From the NCBI RefSeq assembly GCF_026340095.1, contig NZ_JAPEPO010000002.1, forward strand, positions 310,001-374,000: a stretch of 64,000 nt of DNA, in the 5' to 3' direction. Source of the DNA: Streptomyces sp. NBC_01446. Lineage in GTDB: Bacteria; Actinomycetota; Actinomycetes; Streptomycetales; Streptomycetaceae. The translations under genes were made by a program, and so were the position numbers. This document shows positions 8,111 through 16,082 of the stretch, piece by piece. The notes under the pieces are model-generated. The model was not told where the DNA came from and did not search any database. It saw only the letters and a program-made list of their open reading frames with translations. The number at the start of each line of letters is the position of its first letter. The stretch's first letter is position 1.

Positions 8111-8910
8111 CCGGTGTGGCCTCGCTGGCCCCGTGGCTGGGCGGTGCGCTGCTGGTGAGCGGTGTGGCGGTCGGGGTGTCCCGGCGGCGCGAACTGATAG
8201 TCCGGTGGTGTGGATGGGCGGTCGGCGTGCCCGTGGTGACCGCCGCGTTCTGGTGGGGGCGGCTCGGTGTCGCCCTGCTCGCTGGGGTCGTCGCGGTGAT
8301 CGCGGTGCTGGAGTTCGGTGCGCTGACGCGGCTGCCCCGCGCCGAGCGGGCAGTGCTCGCCACGGCCGTGCCGGGCCTGATCGTCGCAGCTGCCTGGGCG
8401 CCGGACCAGGTCTGGCGGGTGGGCGCCGTAGGTGCGCTCGCGCTGGCCGCCGTACCGCTGGTGACCGGCGATGCCGAACAGGGCCTGCGCCGACTTGGCA
8501 CCAGCCTGCTCGGGCTGGTCTGGCTCGGCACGCTGGCCGCACTGGCGCCGCTCGGGACGGTGGCGCTGGCGCTGTTCGCGGCGGTATCGGTGGCCGACGT
8601 GGTGGCGTTCTTCGCCGGGCAACGGCTGGGCGGGCCCCGGCTGTCGCAGCTGTCCCCGGCGAAGCGGTGGAGTGGGACGCTGTGCGGCGCGGCGGCGGGA
8701 CTGGGCGTTCTCACGCTGCTCTCGGCGTGGAGCTGGCCGGCAGCACTCGCGGTGGCTGTGGGCGGGCCGGCGGGCGACCTGGTGGAGTCCCTGGTCAAGC
8801 GGGGCGCCGGTACCAAGGACTCTGGGCAGTGGCTGGCCGGCTCCGGGGGGTTGCTGGACCGAATCGATTCGCTAGTGGGGGCGCTGGTGATGCTGGTCGT
8901 GGTGGGGTGA
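8107..8910 (+). CDS. phosphatidate cytidylyltransferase-like membrane enzyme
   Basis: 267 residues with about seven to eight membrane helices (LLAGVVAVIAVLEFGAL, LALFAAVSVADVVAFFAGQ). The C-terminus carries the CdsA signature: SLVKRGAGTKDSG, then GLLDRIDS with the two metal-binding Asp. The usual HGG before the LxDRxD motif is GSGG, a change at a conserved His. CdsA makes CDP-diacylglycerol from phosphatidate and CTP in the membrane. The gene starts GTG inside the stop of the GNAT-aminotransferase gene. Because housekeeping CdsA is normally elsewhere (near frr/pyrH), this is likely an accessory paralogue with a specialised lipid or other phosphate substrate. Confidence 0.8.
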   Translation: MTGVASLAPWLGGALLVSGVAVGVSRRRELIVRWCGWAVGVPVVTAAFWWGRLGVALLAGVVAVIAVLEFGALTRLPRAERAVLATAVPGLIVAAAWAPDQVWRVGAVGALALAAVPLVTGDAEQGLRRLGTSLLGLVWLGTLAALAPLGTVALALFAAVSVADVVAFFAGQRLGGPRLSQLSPAKRWSGTLCGAAAGLGVLTLLSAWSWPAALAVAVGGPAGDLVESLVKRGAGTKDSGQWLAGSGGLLDRIDSLVGALVMLVVVG

Positions 8911-8989
8911 GCTGCGGGGCGGGCCTGCCGGCCACCTCGCCCTCGCAGCGTAACCATCCGCTGTCCACGATCACGGGGGGAACTTCAAA

Positions 8990-9017
8990 GGTTCAACCCT
9001 GAATGCAGGGTTGAACC
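8990..9017. terminator. perfect 12-bp stem hairpin after the CdsA-like gene
   Basis: GGTTCAACCCTG and CAGGGTTGAACC pair perfectly around an AATG loop, 80 bases past the CdsA stop. No T run follows, which is usual for Streptomyces terminators. Its AT content is higher than that of most local hairpins, so a regulatory role is possible. Confidence 0.6.
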
Positions 9018-9174
9018 ATCACTCGATGAGACCATGAGCCATCACCCATGCGTACTATCGCTACGCCGCCACACCACCATTCGCCGCGGAAGTACACGAA
9101 CACGCGGACGCACCTACTTCGGTTGCACTCACGGTGATGCACCATTGCTGCCGAATTGAAGAGAGGCCAACACC

Positions 9175-9861
9175 ATGACTGACAACCCCGCCACCATCAC
9201 CAGCGTGACATCGCAGTACGCCACTCAGGTCGCACAGGACCTCGAGCTCAACACCAAAGAGCAGGAACGTATCGGCGCGGAGCTCTCCGCCCTGCAGACA
9301 CAGTTGCGCATCCTGCAGGACGACCAGAGCGTGCTGCACAGCATCCAGAAGACGCTCGGCAACCGACCGGCATCCGCGCCGGCAACCCCGGAGCCTTCAA
9401 CGTCCCTCCCCCAGCAGGCATCCGGCAAGAACACCACGACCCGCCGTGCCCCGTCCAAGACTGCAGCCAAGGCCCCCAGCGCGAAGAAGACCACTCCGCA
9501 GGCCAAGAAGGACAAGACCCAGGGCGCGGAGCCGAAGGCGGTAACAGCATCGGCGCAGCCCACGCTGATCGCGCTCATCCGCACTCACCTCGACCAGCAG
9601 AAGGAACCCCGTTCCGCGGCGGAGGTCACCACGGCGCTTGCTGAGGCCCACCCCCAGCGCAATATCAAGACGACCGTCGTGCGCACCACGCTCGAGAATC
9701 TTGTCGCCAAGAGCCAGGCTCACCGGTCGAAGCAGGGCGCCTCGGTCCTCTACACCTCAGCTGCCGTGCAGGCCGCACCGGAAAAGACCCCGGCTACCGT
9801 GCCGTCTCAGCCCGGGCAGGACAGCAGCAAGCGCAAGAAGGCCGACGCGGTCAGCTCGTAG
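9175..9861 (+). CDS. coiled-coil / Lys-Ala linker / winged-helix protein
   Basis: 228 residues in three parts. Residues ~15-62 form a coiled coil (LELNTKEQERIGAELSALQT). Residues ~65-125 are a low-complexity Ala/Lys/Pro linker (KTAAKAPSAKKTTPQAKKD) like those of nucleoid proteins. Residues ~127-195 look like a winged helix (PTLIALIRTHLDQQKEP, SAAEVTTALAEAHPQRN, VVRTTLENLVAKSQAHRS). The plan matches the passenger gene at 33120 and the remnant at 41611, though those have a shorter linker. GAGAGG precedes the ATG. It is probably DNA-binding; the partner is unknown. It lies beside the IS607-type element and may have arrived with mobile DNA. Confidence 0.7.
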   Translation: MTDNPATITSVTSQYATQVAQDLELNTKEQERIGAELSALQTQLRILQDDQSVLHSIQKTLGNRPASAPATPEPSTSLPQQASGKNTTTRRAPSKTAAKAPSAKKTTPQAKKDKTQGAEPKAVTASAQPTLIALIRTHLDQQKEPRSAAEVTTALAEAHPQRNIKTTVVRTTLENLVAKSQAHRSKQGASVLYTSAAVQAAPEKTPATVPSQPGQDSSKRKKADAVSS

Positions 9862-10066
9862 CCGCCGAGGACACCCGAAGAAGTCTCTCGGCGAGCAGCC
9901 AAACGAAGTATCCGGCCATGCGGACGCGGCGCGGCCTGTGTCGGTGCGCCAGCCCGGTGGGGTGCGTTCAGCCAGGCGGCCACCGCGTCGCACAGGTCGG
10001 GAACTGCTCTGGACTAAGTGTCTATAAGTGGTCTTTAGCTGTCATGAGTGTCGTATGGTCGGGTGT

Positions 10067-10643
10067 ATGAACCTGACGGAATGGGCGCGCGCGCAGGGGG
10101 TTGCCCCGCGTACTGCGTACCGCTGGTTCCGTGAGGGCACGTTGCCGGTCCCTGCGGAGCGGGTGGGGCCGCGCACGATCTTGGTGAACATCGATGCGAA
10201 CACTTCACCGTCCGTGGCCGGTGGCGTGGGCCTGTACGCCCGCGTCTCCTCCCGCGACCAGAAGGCCGATCTGGAGCGGCAGACGGCACGTTTGTCGGCA
10301 TGGGGCCAAGGCCGGGTATAAGGTCGTGCGCGTCGAGTCCGAGGTCGCTTCGGGTATGAACGGCGCCCGCGCCAAGGCCCGTCGCCTGCTGGCCGACCCG
10401 GCGGTGACCACCGTAGTGGTGGAGCGCAAAGACCGGTTGGGCCGCATGAACGTCGAACTCGTTGAGGCCGCTCTGGCTGCAACCGGCCGTCGACTCGTTG
10501 TGCTGGATGACGGCGAGGTCGAAGACGACCTGGTGCGCGACATGGTGGAGGTTTTGACCTCGTTCTGTGCCCGCCTGTACGGCCGTCGCAGTGCGAAGAA
10601 CCGTGCCAAGAAGGCACTGGAGGCGGCGGCTGCCTATGGCTGA
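10067..10643 (+). pseudogene. tnpA: IS607-type serine resolvase TnpA, frameshifted
   Basis: The N-terminal part is a MerR-like helix-turn-helix (NLTEWARAQGVAPRTAYRWF) joined to a serine-recombinase domain (VGLYARVSSRDQKADLERQ, catalytic Ser in RVSS). Near 10300-10315 about two bases are missing: the frame from 10067 ends at 10321, while the match resumes in the next frame as AKAGYKVVRVESEVASGMNG and VVVERKDRLGRMNVELVE to the TGA at 10641. The gene overlaps the downstream tnpB. Unless programmed frameshifting rescues it, the element cannot move itself. Family knowledge: IS607 resolvases transpose through circular intermediates with little target specificity. Confidence 0.85.
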
Positions 10644-12279
10644 CAAGAAGAAGCAGCTGCGCACCATCGACCCGCCGTTCGTTGCTGTCGGCCCGTTGGG
10701 TGTGGCGTTACGCGACCGCCTCAAGCACCTCACGCCAACGGACGAGAAGGTGTTGCGTCTGGTCGGCGAGCACCAGGGCCGCCTGGCCTCTCGCGACCTC
10801 AAGGCCCGTTGCGAAGCCGGGCACCAGCACAACAACGACGCGTGGGCATCCCGCAAGCGTGTCCTGACCGAGCAGTCGTCGTCGCGTATCGCGGGTGCGA
10901 TCACGAAGGCCACGCACGACCAGTACGGCCTGGCCCGACGCTGCCTGCTCGCCCATGTCCACAACCTTGAGGCCGGGATCCGCATGCTGCGACACCGCCT
11001 GTCCCTCCCGATCGGGGAGAAAGGCAGCAAGCGGGCGCCGGGCGGGTACCGGTCCAAGGGCGAGTGGTTCCACAAGTCCCGCCGCCTGGCCACCCTGGAA
11101 CACCGCCTCGACATGGCCCGCGACGACTGGAAGTCCGGACGTGTCCGTGTCGTTCGCGGCGGTCGGCGGCTGCTCAAAAACCGGCACAACCTTCAGGCCG
11201 CGCAGCTCACCGAGCGCGAGTGGCGTCAGCGTTGGGAGGCTGAGCGCTGGTTCCTCGCCGCAGACGGCGAGTCCGGAAAACGCTTCGGTAATGAGACGAT
11301 CCGCGTCACCCCTGACGGCGAAGTGTCGCTCAAGATGCCCGCCCCGCTCGCCCACCTGGCCAACAGCAGGCATGGCCGGTACGTTCTTGCCTCCAAGGTC
11401 GCGTTCGCGCACCGTGGGGACGAGTGGCGCGAGCGCACCGAGGCCAACCGTGCCGTCGCCTACCGCATCCACTGCCACGTTGAGCGGGGCCGCTGGTACC
11501 TCACCGCTTCGTGGACCAGGCCCGTCGTGCAGACGATGTCGCCGGCCACCGCTTGCGCCAAGGGCATGGTCGGCGTCGACACGAACGCCGACCACTTCGC
11601 CGCCTACCGGCTCGACCGGCACGGCAACCCAGTCGGCGACCCGCGCCGCTTCCCCTACGACCTGTCCGGCACCGCCGACCACCGCGACGCCCAGATCCGG
11701 CACGCCCTCACTCGCCTCCTGCACTGGACCAAGCAGACTGGCGCGCAGGCGATCGGCATCGAAAACCTGGACTTCGCCGCCGAGAAGACCCGCGAGAAGC
11801 ACGGCCGCAAGAAGCGGTTTCGGCAGCTCATCTCCGGTATGCCCACCGGCAAGCTCAAGGCCCGCATCGTCTCCATGGCCGCCGAGCACAACATCGCCAT
11901 CGTCGCCGTCGACCCGGCATACACCTCGATGTGGGGCGACCAGCACTGGCGCAAGCCCCTGATCAGCAAGACTCGCAGCATGACGCGCCATGACGCCGCC
12001 TCGGTGGCCATCGGCAGGCGCGCCCTCGGGCACCCGATCCGGCGACGGACGGCACCGCCCCAGCATCACCAGAGTGATGGTGCTGGGCATCGGACCGTCC
12101 AGGCCGATCGTGGTGACCGAGGGCGTGAGGAAACCCGCCGCCCCGTCCCGGAGCGTGCACACGATGCACGTTGCCGGACAGGGACAACGAGAACGCGGGG
12201 GACCAGCGCATCCAAAACCGTTCGGGATGCGCGCAGTTCTGGGACGCGGGCACAAGACCCGCTCCCGGACACTGTTTAG
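10636..12279 (+). CDS. large TnpB-related RNA-guided nuclease-like protein
   Basis: 547 residues, starting at the ATG of MADKKKQLRTIDPPFVAVGP inside the tnpA stop. The N-terminal ~250 residues are helical and basic. The RuvC-like centre is split as in TnpB: VGVDTNADHFAAYRL (Asp), GIENLDFAAEKT (Glu) and MTRHDAASVAIGRRAL (Asp). All three catalytic acids are present. The CxxC zinc ribbon that normally lies between the second and third RuvC motifs is absent; VDPAYTSMWGDQHW fills the place. This fits the longer actinobacterial TnpB-related proteins of IS607-like elements. The last ~75 residues are Arg-rich and low in structure, and could include the guide-RNA coding end. Nuclease activity is an inference. 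Confidence 0.8.
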   Translation: MADKKKQLRTIDPPFVAVGPLGVALRDRLKHLTPTDEKVLRLVGEHQGRLASRDLKARCEAGHQHNNDAWASRKRVLTEQSSSRIAGAITKATHDQYGLARRCLLAHVHNLEAGIRMLRHRLSLPIGEKGSKRAPGGYRSKGEWFHKSRRLATLEHRLDMARDDWKSGRVRVVRGGRRLLKNRHNLQAAQLTEREWRQRWEAERWFLAADGESGKRFGNETIRVTPDGEVSLKMPAPLAHLANSRHGRYVLASKVAFAHRGDEWRERTEANRAVAYRIHCHVERGRWYLTASWTRPVVQTMSPATACAKGMVGVDTNADHFAAYRLDRHGNPVGDPRRFPYDLSGTADHRDAQIRHALTRLLHWTKQTGAQAIGIENLDFAAEKTREKHGRKKRFRQLISGMPTGKLKARIVSMAAEHNIAIVAVDPAYTSMWGDQHWRKPLISKTRSMTRHDAASVAIGRRALGHPIRRRTAPPQHHQSDGAGHRTVQADRGDRGREETRRPVPERAHDARCRTGTTRTRGTSASKTVRDARSSGTRAQDPLPDTV

Positions 12280-12638
12280 GAACGGTAACGGTCGGCATCG
12301 CGGGGCCAGGGGGCGCTGGCGCACGTAACCCGCTGCACGCCCTACCAGCGACCGTGGCACGGACAACTGCCGATCTGTTGCAGGCTTGCGATCGACCCCT
12401 CGCTGGCCGCACAGGTCTCTCTGCGCATCGCTCAGCTTCAGTAAGCACGAACGAACGCCGGCAAGAATGTGCAGCTCAGCAACTCCATCCTTCCCGGAAT
12501 ACTGACACCCCCCTTCCGCCAGCGCGCCAACAGGCGCCCTCATAAGGCCCAGTTGAAGCGAGAACTCGCAGCCCAGCGTTCCAGATCCGCTCTTCCAGAC
12601 TGGTCCGTGACAGCGGAGCGGGGCCCGCCGAAGCCGGA
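12280..12638. other. 359-bp gap downstream of the TnpB-like gene
   Basis: This should hold the right end of the IS607-type element and its guide-RNA end. I see no inverted repeat (IS607 elements lack them) and cannot place the boundary. Frames here are not convincing as genes. Confidence 0.4.
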
Positions 12639-13619
12639 TCAGGCGCGCAGGGTGACGCCGAAACGGGTCCTCATACGCCGCAGTTCCCACAGCGAGACAG
12701 CGGTCACCGACAGCGGCCCGCCCAGCGTGGAGCAGAACTGGACGATGGGCGGGCCACCCGGCATGCCGTCGCCGATCACGCTGAAGGCCGCGAACACCCA
12801 CACCAGCGTCAGGGTGAGGACGGGTGGCAGCATCGGGTGGACCTGGGCGCTGTTGAAGGCACTGCGGGCCGAGTACAGCGATGCCATGAAGAAGAAGGGA
12901 AGGCCCCACACGATCACGATCAGCGAGGCGACTGCCAGTACGTACTCCCACCAGCTCTTCCCGTCGTCGGCGTCGACGGTCAGGGCCGTCGGGACGAGGA
13001 TTCCGCCGATGGCGACCAACGTCAGCACGTACCAGCCGACCGCCTTGAGCGGAGCGCGGAGCCGGGAGCGCAGATGCGGCCGCAGGGGCGGGGGCGCGTA
13101 GTAGATGAATCCGAGGATGACCAGGGGCGCGGCGATGATCAGCACGAACGGGGCGAGGATGAGTTGGGCGGCACCGCCGTACGCCGCGTCCTCCCAGCGG
13201 TTCGGGTCCACGTTGTAGGCGAAGATCAGGGCGATGGTGGCGGCTGCACCGAGCACCGTGCGGGCCAGCTGGACGCGGTCCACGGCGCGGTCCACGATCC
13301 GGCCTTCACCCTGCTGCGCGAAGAGCCTGGTGGCGACGCGGTGTGCGGAGCGCAGGATCGCGCCGATGAGCCCGAAGGGAGAGCCGAACGACAGGCATCC
13401 GCGGCGGCGCCGGGTGGCGGGCCTCGTGGGCTGGGGGCCGTAGGGGTACGGGTACGGGTACGGAGGCTGGTTCGGGTGCGGGCCCAGATTCGGTGGTGGC
13501 GGACCATACGGGCCGCCCTGCGGTGGTCCATAGGGAGCGCCCCAACCGCCCTGGCCTCCCGGTCCGTTGCCGCCAGGCTGACCCGGGCCGTTTCCCGGCC
13601 CCCATCCCCCCGTAGCCAT
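12639..13619 (-). CDS. multi-pass membrane protein with Gly/Pro/Tyr-rich N-terminus
   Basis: 326 residues. The first ~85 are Gly/Pro-rich with tandem PYPYPYPYG, coded by a repeated GGGTAC unit at 13441-13465. Five or six membrane helices follow (VLGAAATIALIFAYNV, LILAPFVLIIAAPLVILGF, WYVLTLVAIGGILVPTAL, VLAVASLIVIVWGLPFFFM). It ends with a cytoplasmic LWELRRMRTRFGVTLRA. Such layouts are common in Streptomyces proteins of unknown function. The start MATGGWGPG at 13619 is preferred over the longer frame because upstream codons belong to a different, broken gene. Confidence 0.75.
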   Translation of the reverse strand: MATGGWGPGNGPGQPGGNGPGGQGGWGAPYGPPQGGPYGPPPPNLGPHPNQPPYPYPYPYGPQPTRPATRRRRGCLSFGSPFGLIGAILRSAHRVATRLFAQQGEGRIVDRAVDRVQLARTVLGAAATIALIFAYNVDPNRWEDAAYGGAAQLILAPFVLIIAAPLVILGFIYYAPPPLRPHLRSRLRAPLKAVGWYVLTLVAIGGILVPTALTVDADDGKSWWEYVLAVASLIVIVWGLPFFFMASLYSARSAFNSAQVHPMLPPVLTLTLVWVFAAFSVIGDGMPGGPPIVQFCSTLGGPLSVTAVSLWELRRMRTRFGVTLRA

Positions 13620-13799
13620 GCCGCTCCCCGTTCGCTTTCGGCCAGTTACCGTGTGTCCTGTGGCGCCACGGCGCAGTGTAATGGCACATCGGGTGACAGA
13701 GGCCGCGCTCGCTGCCGGTCGCGCCGCCTTGCCCGTCGCGCCACATACGTGCATACCCGTCAGCGCTCCGGCGAAGCGCCGAGGCCGGTCAGGGCGCGC

Positions 13800-14233
13800 G
13801 GCCTGATGGGGGTCTTGCTGGAAGCGTGACTGGGCCTGGAGGTTGGCCCAGGCCTCCTTGAGTGTCCTGGCCCAGTCGTCCAGTGGTTTGCCGTCCTCCC
13901 ACAGGATGCCGTCGAGGATTTCGATCTTCCATGGCGCGATGGGGTTGGCCAGCGCAGTGTGGATTTCGGGTCCGCCGGCCCAGGTAGTAAAGGTGGTGCC
14001 GGGGGCGGCGGGGTGGTGCCAGGCGCCCGCCCCGGCGAGTGCGCGGGCAGGATGCCGACGTGGTTCCAATCCGGGACGGTGACGCGGACCTGCCAGTGGC
14101 CGCAGCTGTAAAGCGCCTTGGTCTGTTCCTTCTGGGACCAGGCGGCGAATGTGACCCTTGGGTTACCGCCCCACGAATCCCATGCCGTGACACCCGTTGC
14201 TCGGCGTCGTGAGACGGGAGGCAGCGTGTCCAT
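13800..14233 (-). pseudogene. hypothetical protein gene with a frameshift
   Basis: The minus strand starts MDTLPPVSRRRATGVTAWDS and continues through KALYSCGHWQVRVTVPDWN and VGILPAHS. Near 14040 the coherent reading moves to the next frame: TTFTTWAGGPEIHTALANP, IEILDGILWEDGKPLDDWA, TLKEAWANLQAQSRFQQD. Both halves look like real soluble protein, so one gene with one indel is likely. The family is not recognised. The exact 3' end is unclear because both frames stay open beyond 13800. Confidence 0.5.
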
Positions 14234-14288
14234 CGTGTGGGCTCCGCTGACAAGGGAAGACGTGTCCGAGAAGCAGAGGAGCGGCATC

Positions 14289-14660
14289 ATGACGGAGAAC
14301 CCCTGGTCCTACAGCGCCACGTGCGGCCACCTACCGGGCACCGATCTGACCGGATGAAGCGTCGAGGCATCCGACGGCCGCATCGGAACGGTGGACGAAC
14401 ACTCCGACGAAGCCGGTGACGCCTACCTGGTCGTGGACGCCGGAAAGTGGATCTTCGGCAAGCTGCTGTTGCCTGCTCGTGCGGTCGCCAAGGTCGACAC
14501 CGCGGGCCGCGCCCTTCATCTGTGCCTGGCCAAGGAAGAGGTCAGGGACGCCCCTCAGTTTCTCTCCGACAGACACCTCGCCGATCGGCAGTACCGCGAG
14601 GACGTCGTGACGTACTACCGGATGGCCGGCCCATGCGCGGGCGACGCCAGCTCCCTGTGA
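14289..14660 (+). CDS. PRC-barrel domain protein interrupted by an in-frame TGA
   Basis: From the ATG at 14289 (ribosome site AGAGGAG) the frame reads MTENPWSYSATCGHLPGTDL, TG, then TGA at 14355-14357, then SVEASDGRIGTVDEHSDEAG, YLVVDAGKWIFGKLLLPA and onward to the stop at 14658. The whole is 123 codons and is a PRC-barrel protein of the type common in Streptomyces, where a Tyr or other residue stands at the TGA site. All other positions are intact, so this is a young nonsense mutation, a read-through case, or a sequencing error. A shorter product could start at GTG or ATG codons after the stop (14391). Confidence 0.7.
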
Positions 14661-14743
14661 CCTAACGTCTCAGCCGCGCTGATGACCGGCCGTCCCGGGC
14701 GGGAGTAGCGACTGTTCCAGGAAACCGAGGCCGGCGCACGACG

Positions 14744-14775
14744 CCGGTCCGCTCCAAGGAGGCGGAGCGGACCGG
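14744..14775. terminator. strong convergent terminator hairpin
   Basis: CCGGTCCGCTCC pairs perfectly with GGAGCGGACCGG across an 8-base loop. It lies between the plus-strand PRC-barrel gene and the minus-strand Ala-rich gene, so it can serve both. Confidence 0.7.
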
Positions 14776-14809
14776 AAAGCGTTCCCCATACGCAGCAGAC
14801 CAGATACGG

Positions 14810-15244
14810 TCAGATCCGTCCGCCAGCGAGCCGGGTCAGCGGGCCGACGGGCGGCTTGGCTGTCGCGCGGCCCACCGCGAACCCAGCGCCGGCGACGCCG
14901 ACGATGCTCGCCGCCGCACCCGCCGCGATCAACTTTCTGTTCTTGACGACCGTCCAGGCCGCGGTGGCCGCGGTCGCCGCCTTCGCGGCGTTCACCGTCA
15001 CCGCCTGCTGGCCCATCTGCAAACCGCTCGCCATCGCACGGCTGGCGCTCCTCGCCGCTTCACTCCCGGAGCGGACGCTGGTCGACGCGGCCTCCTCCGC
15101 GTCAGCGACAGCGGTCTCCGCCTTGCTCGCCGCGGCGGTGGCTTTCGACTGGGCCCTCTCGGACGTCGACATGGCCCGGTTGGCTGGCGCCTTACGTGCC
15201 GTCCCATTGCCGGAGTTCTTGGCACTTCCGCTCGATGTACTCAT
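14810..15244 (-). CDS. Ala-rich protein with C-terminal membrane-like segment
   Basis: 144 residues from the ATG at 15244, placed by an excellent AGGAGG ribosome site (minus strand, 15249-15256). Residues 1-40 are Ser/Lys/Asn-rich. Residues 40-100 are Ala-rich and helical (KATAAASKAETAVADAEEAA), like apolipoprotein or late-embryogenesis-type helices. Residues ~108-135 (LIAAGAAASIVGVAGAGFAVG) look like a membrane helix. There is no signal peptide. The family is unknown; it could be an envelope or stress protein. Confidence 0.7.
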   Translation of the reverse strand: MSTSSGSAKNSGNGTARKAPANRAMSTSERAQSKATAAASKAETAVADAEEAASTSVRSGSEAARSASRAMASGLQMGQQAVTVNAAKAATAATAAWTVVKNRKLIAAGAAASIVGVAGAGFAVGRATAKPPVGPLTRLAGGRI

Positions 15245-15319
15245 AGAATTCCTCCTTGCCTGTCTTTCCTCAGTGAAACGGGGATCGCCATACCGGAGAG
15301 CAACGCGGGGCCGGTTCAA

Positions 15320-15501
15320 CTACCCAGGGAGCTCCGAGGGAGAAGCGATCCCAACGGGCTCAGGTCCAGGTGCAGATCGTCCATGGACAGGCCGTACGGC
15401 TCGCACAGTTCTTCCCTCCGCTCGTTGCAGGATCATCAGCGTCACGCCGATGTGTTTTTCCTCGTCCTCACCCAGGTCGACGCGGTGGACGGCGGTGCAT
15501 T
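15320..15501 (-). pseudogene. partial unknown gene cut by the IS200/IS605 element
   Basis: The minus-strand frame reads MECTAVHRVDLGEDEEKHIG and VTLMILQRAEGRTVRAV, then runs to a stop at 15320. It is open right up to the left end of the insertion element at 15502, so it may be the 3' remains of a longer gene. The family is not recognised. Confidence 0.35.
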
Positions 15502-15617
15502 CCATCAGCTATCTAGCGAGGGGACCCGTGGCTTTAGGCATGGGGGGAATCGCTTCTCAGGGCTGCTCTGACCTCAACTCGGTGCACGGGTCTGCACTGT
15601 TGACCCGAGACGACTAG

Positions 15618-16082
15618 ATGTGTGCCGTGTGTATAGTGATCGTGGTGACTGTAACGCGGAAGGTTCGCCGGTACTCCGGTGGCGTGTACGACTTGGGGCT
15701 GCACGTGGTGTGGTGCCCGAAGTACCGTCGCCGGGTTCTTGGTGGCCGTGTCGCGGTCCGGCTGCGTGAGCTGATCGAGGCGAAGGCAGCAGAGAAGGGC
15801 TGGGAGATCATCGCCCTTGAGGTGATGCCTGATCACGTGCACCTGTTCGTCAAGCACGAGCCGAAGGCTTCCGCGTCCTACGTCGCGAACCCGTTCAAGG
15901 GCTTCACCTCCCGCGTGCTCCGTTCGGAGTTCGTGCACCTGAAGTCGCAGATGCCCACGCTGTGGTCGTCGTCGTTCTTCGTCGCCTCAATCGGCGCGGT
16001 CAGCGCGGACACGGTGGAGAAGTACATCAACACCCAGTGGGAACGGCCCTGGACGAAGAAGCAGACGGAGGGACAGGCGTGA
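15618..16082 (+). CDS. tnpA: IS200/IS605 Y1 transposase TnpA
   Basis: A single-strand transposase of the HUH class. YDLGLHVVWCPKYRRRVL is the family opening, MPDHVHLFVKHEP holds the HUH metal ligands, and the catalytic tyrosine is in KYINTQWERPW. 154 residues from the ATG at 15618; GTG at 15645 (VTVTRKVRRYSGG) is an equally good start. The stop overlaps tnpB by four bases (GTGA). One change from copy 2 is Pro for Gln in VANPFKGFTS. Confidence 0.9.
   Translation: MCAVCIVIVVTVTRKVRRYSGGVYDLGLHVVWCPKYRRRVLGGRVAVRLRELIEAKAAEKGWEIIALEVMPDHVHLFVKHEPKASASYVANPFKGFTSRVLRSEFVHLKSQMPTLWSSSFFVASIGAVSADTVEKYINTQWERPWTKKQTEGQA

Noticed and set aside
12045..12100. Hairpin-like CCAGCATCACC…GGTGCTGGG as a TnpB guide-RNA scaffold
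   Set aside because: The arms pair only in part and it lies inside the open frame; support is too weak to annotate.
10708..12951. 747-residue minus-strand frame opposite the TnpB-like gene
   Set aside because: No recognisable motifs, and it reverses a gene with intact RuvC motifs. Shadow frame.
13441..13465. GGGTAC tandem repeat as a regulatory element
   Set aside because: It is in frame within the membrane protein and simply codes for PYPYPY.
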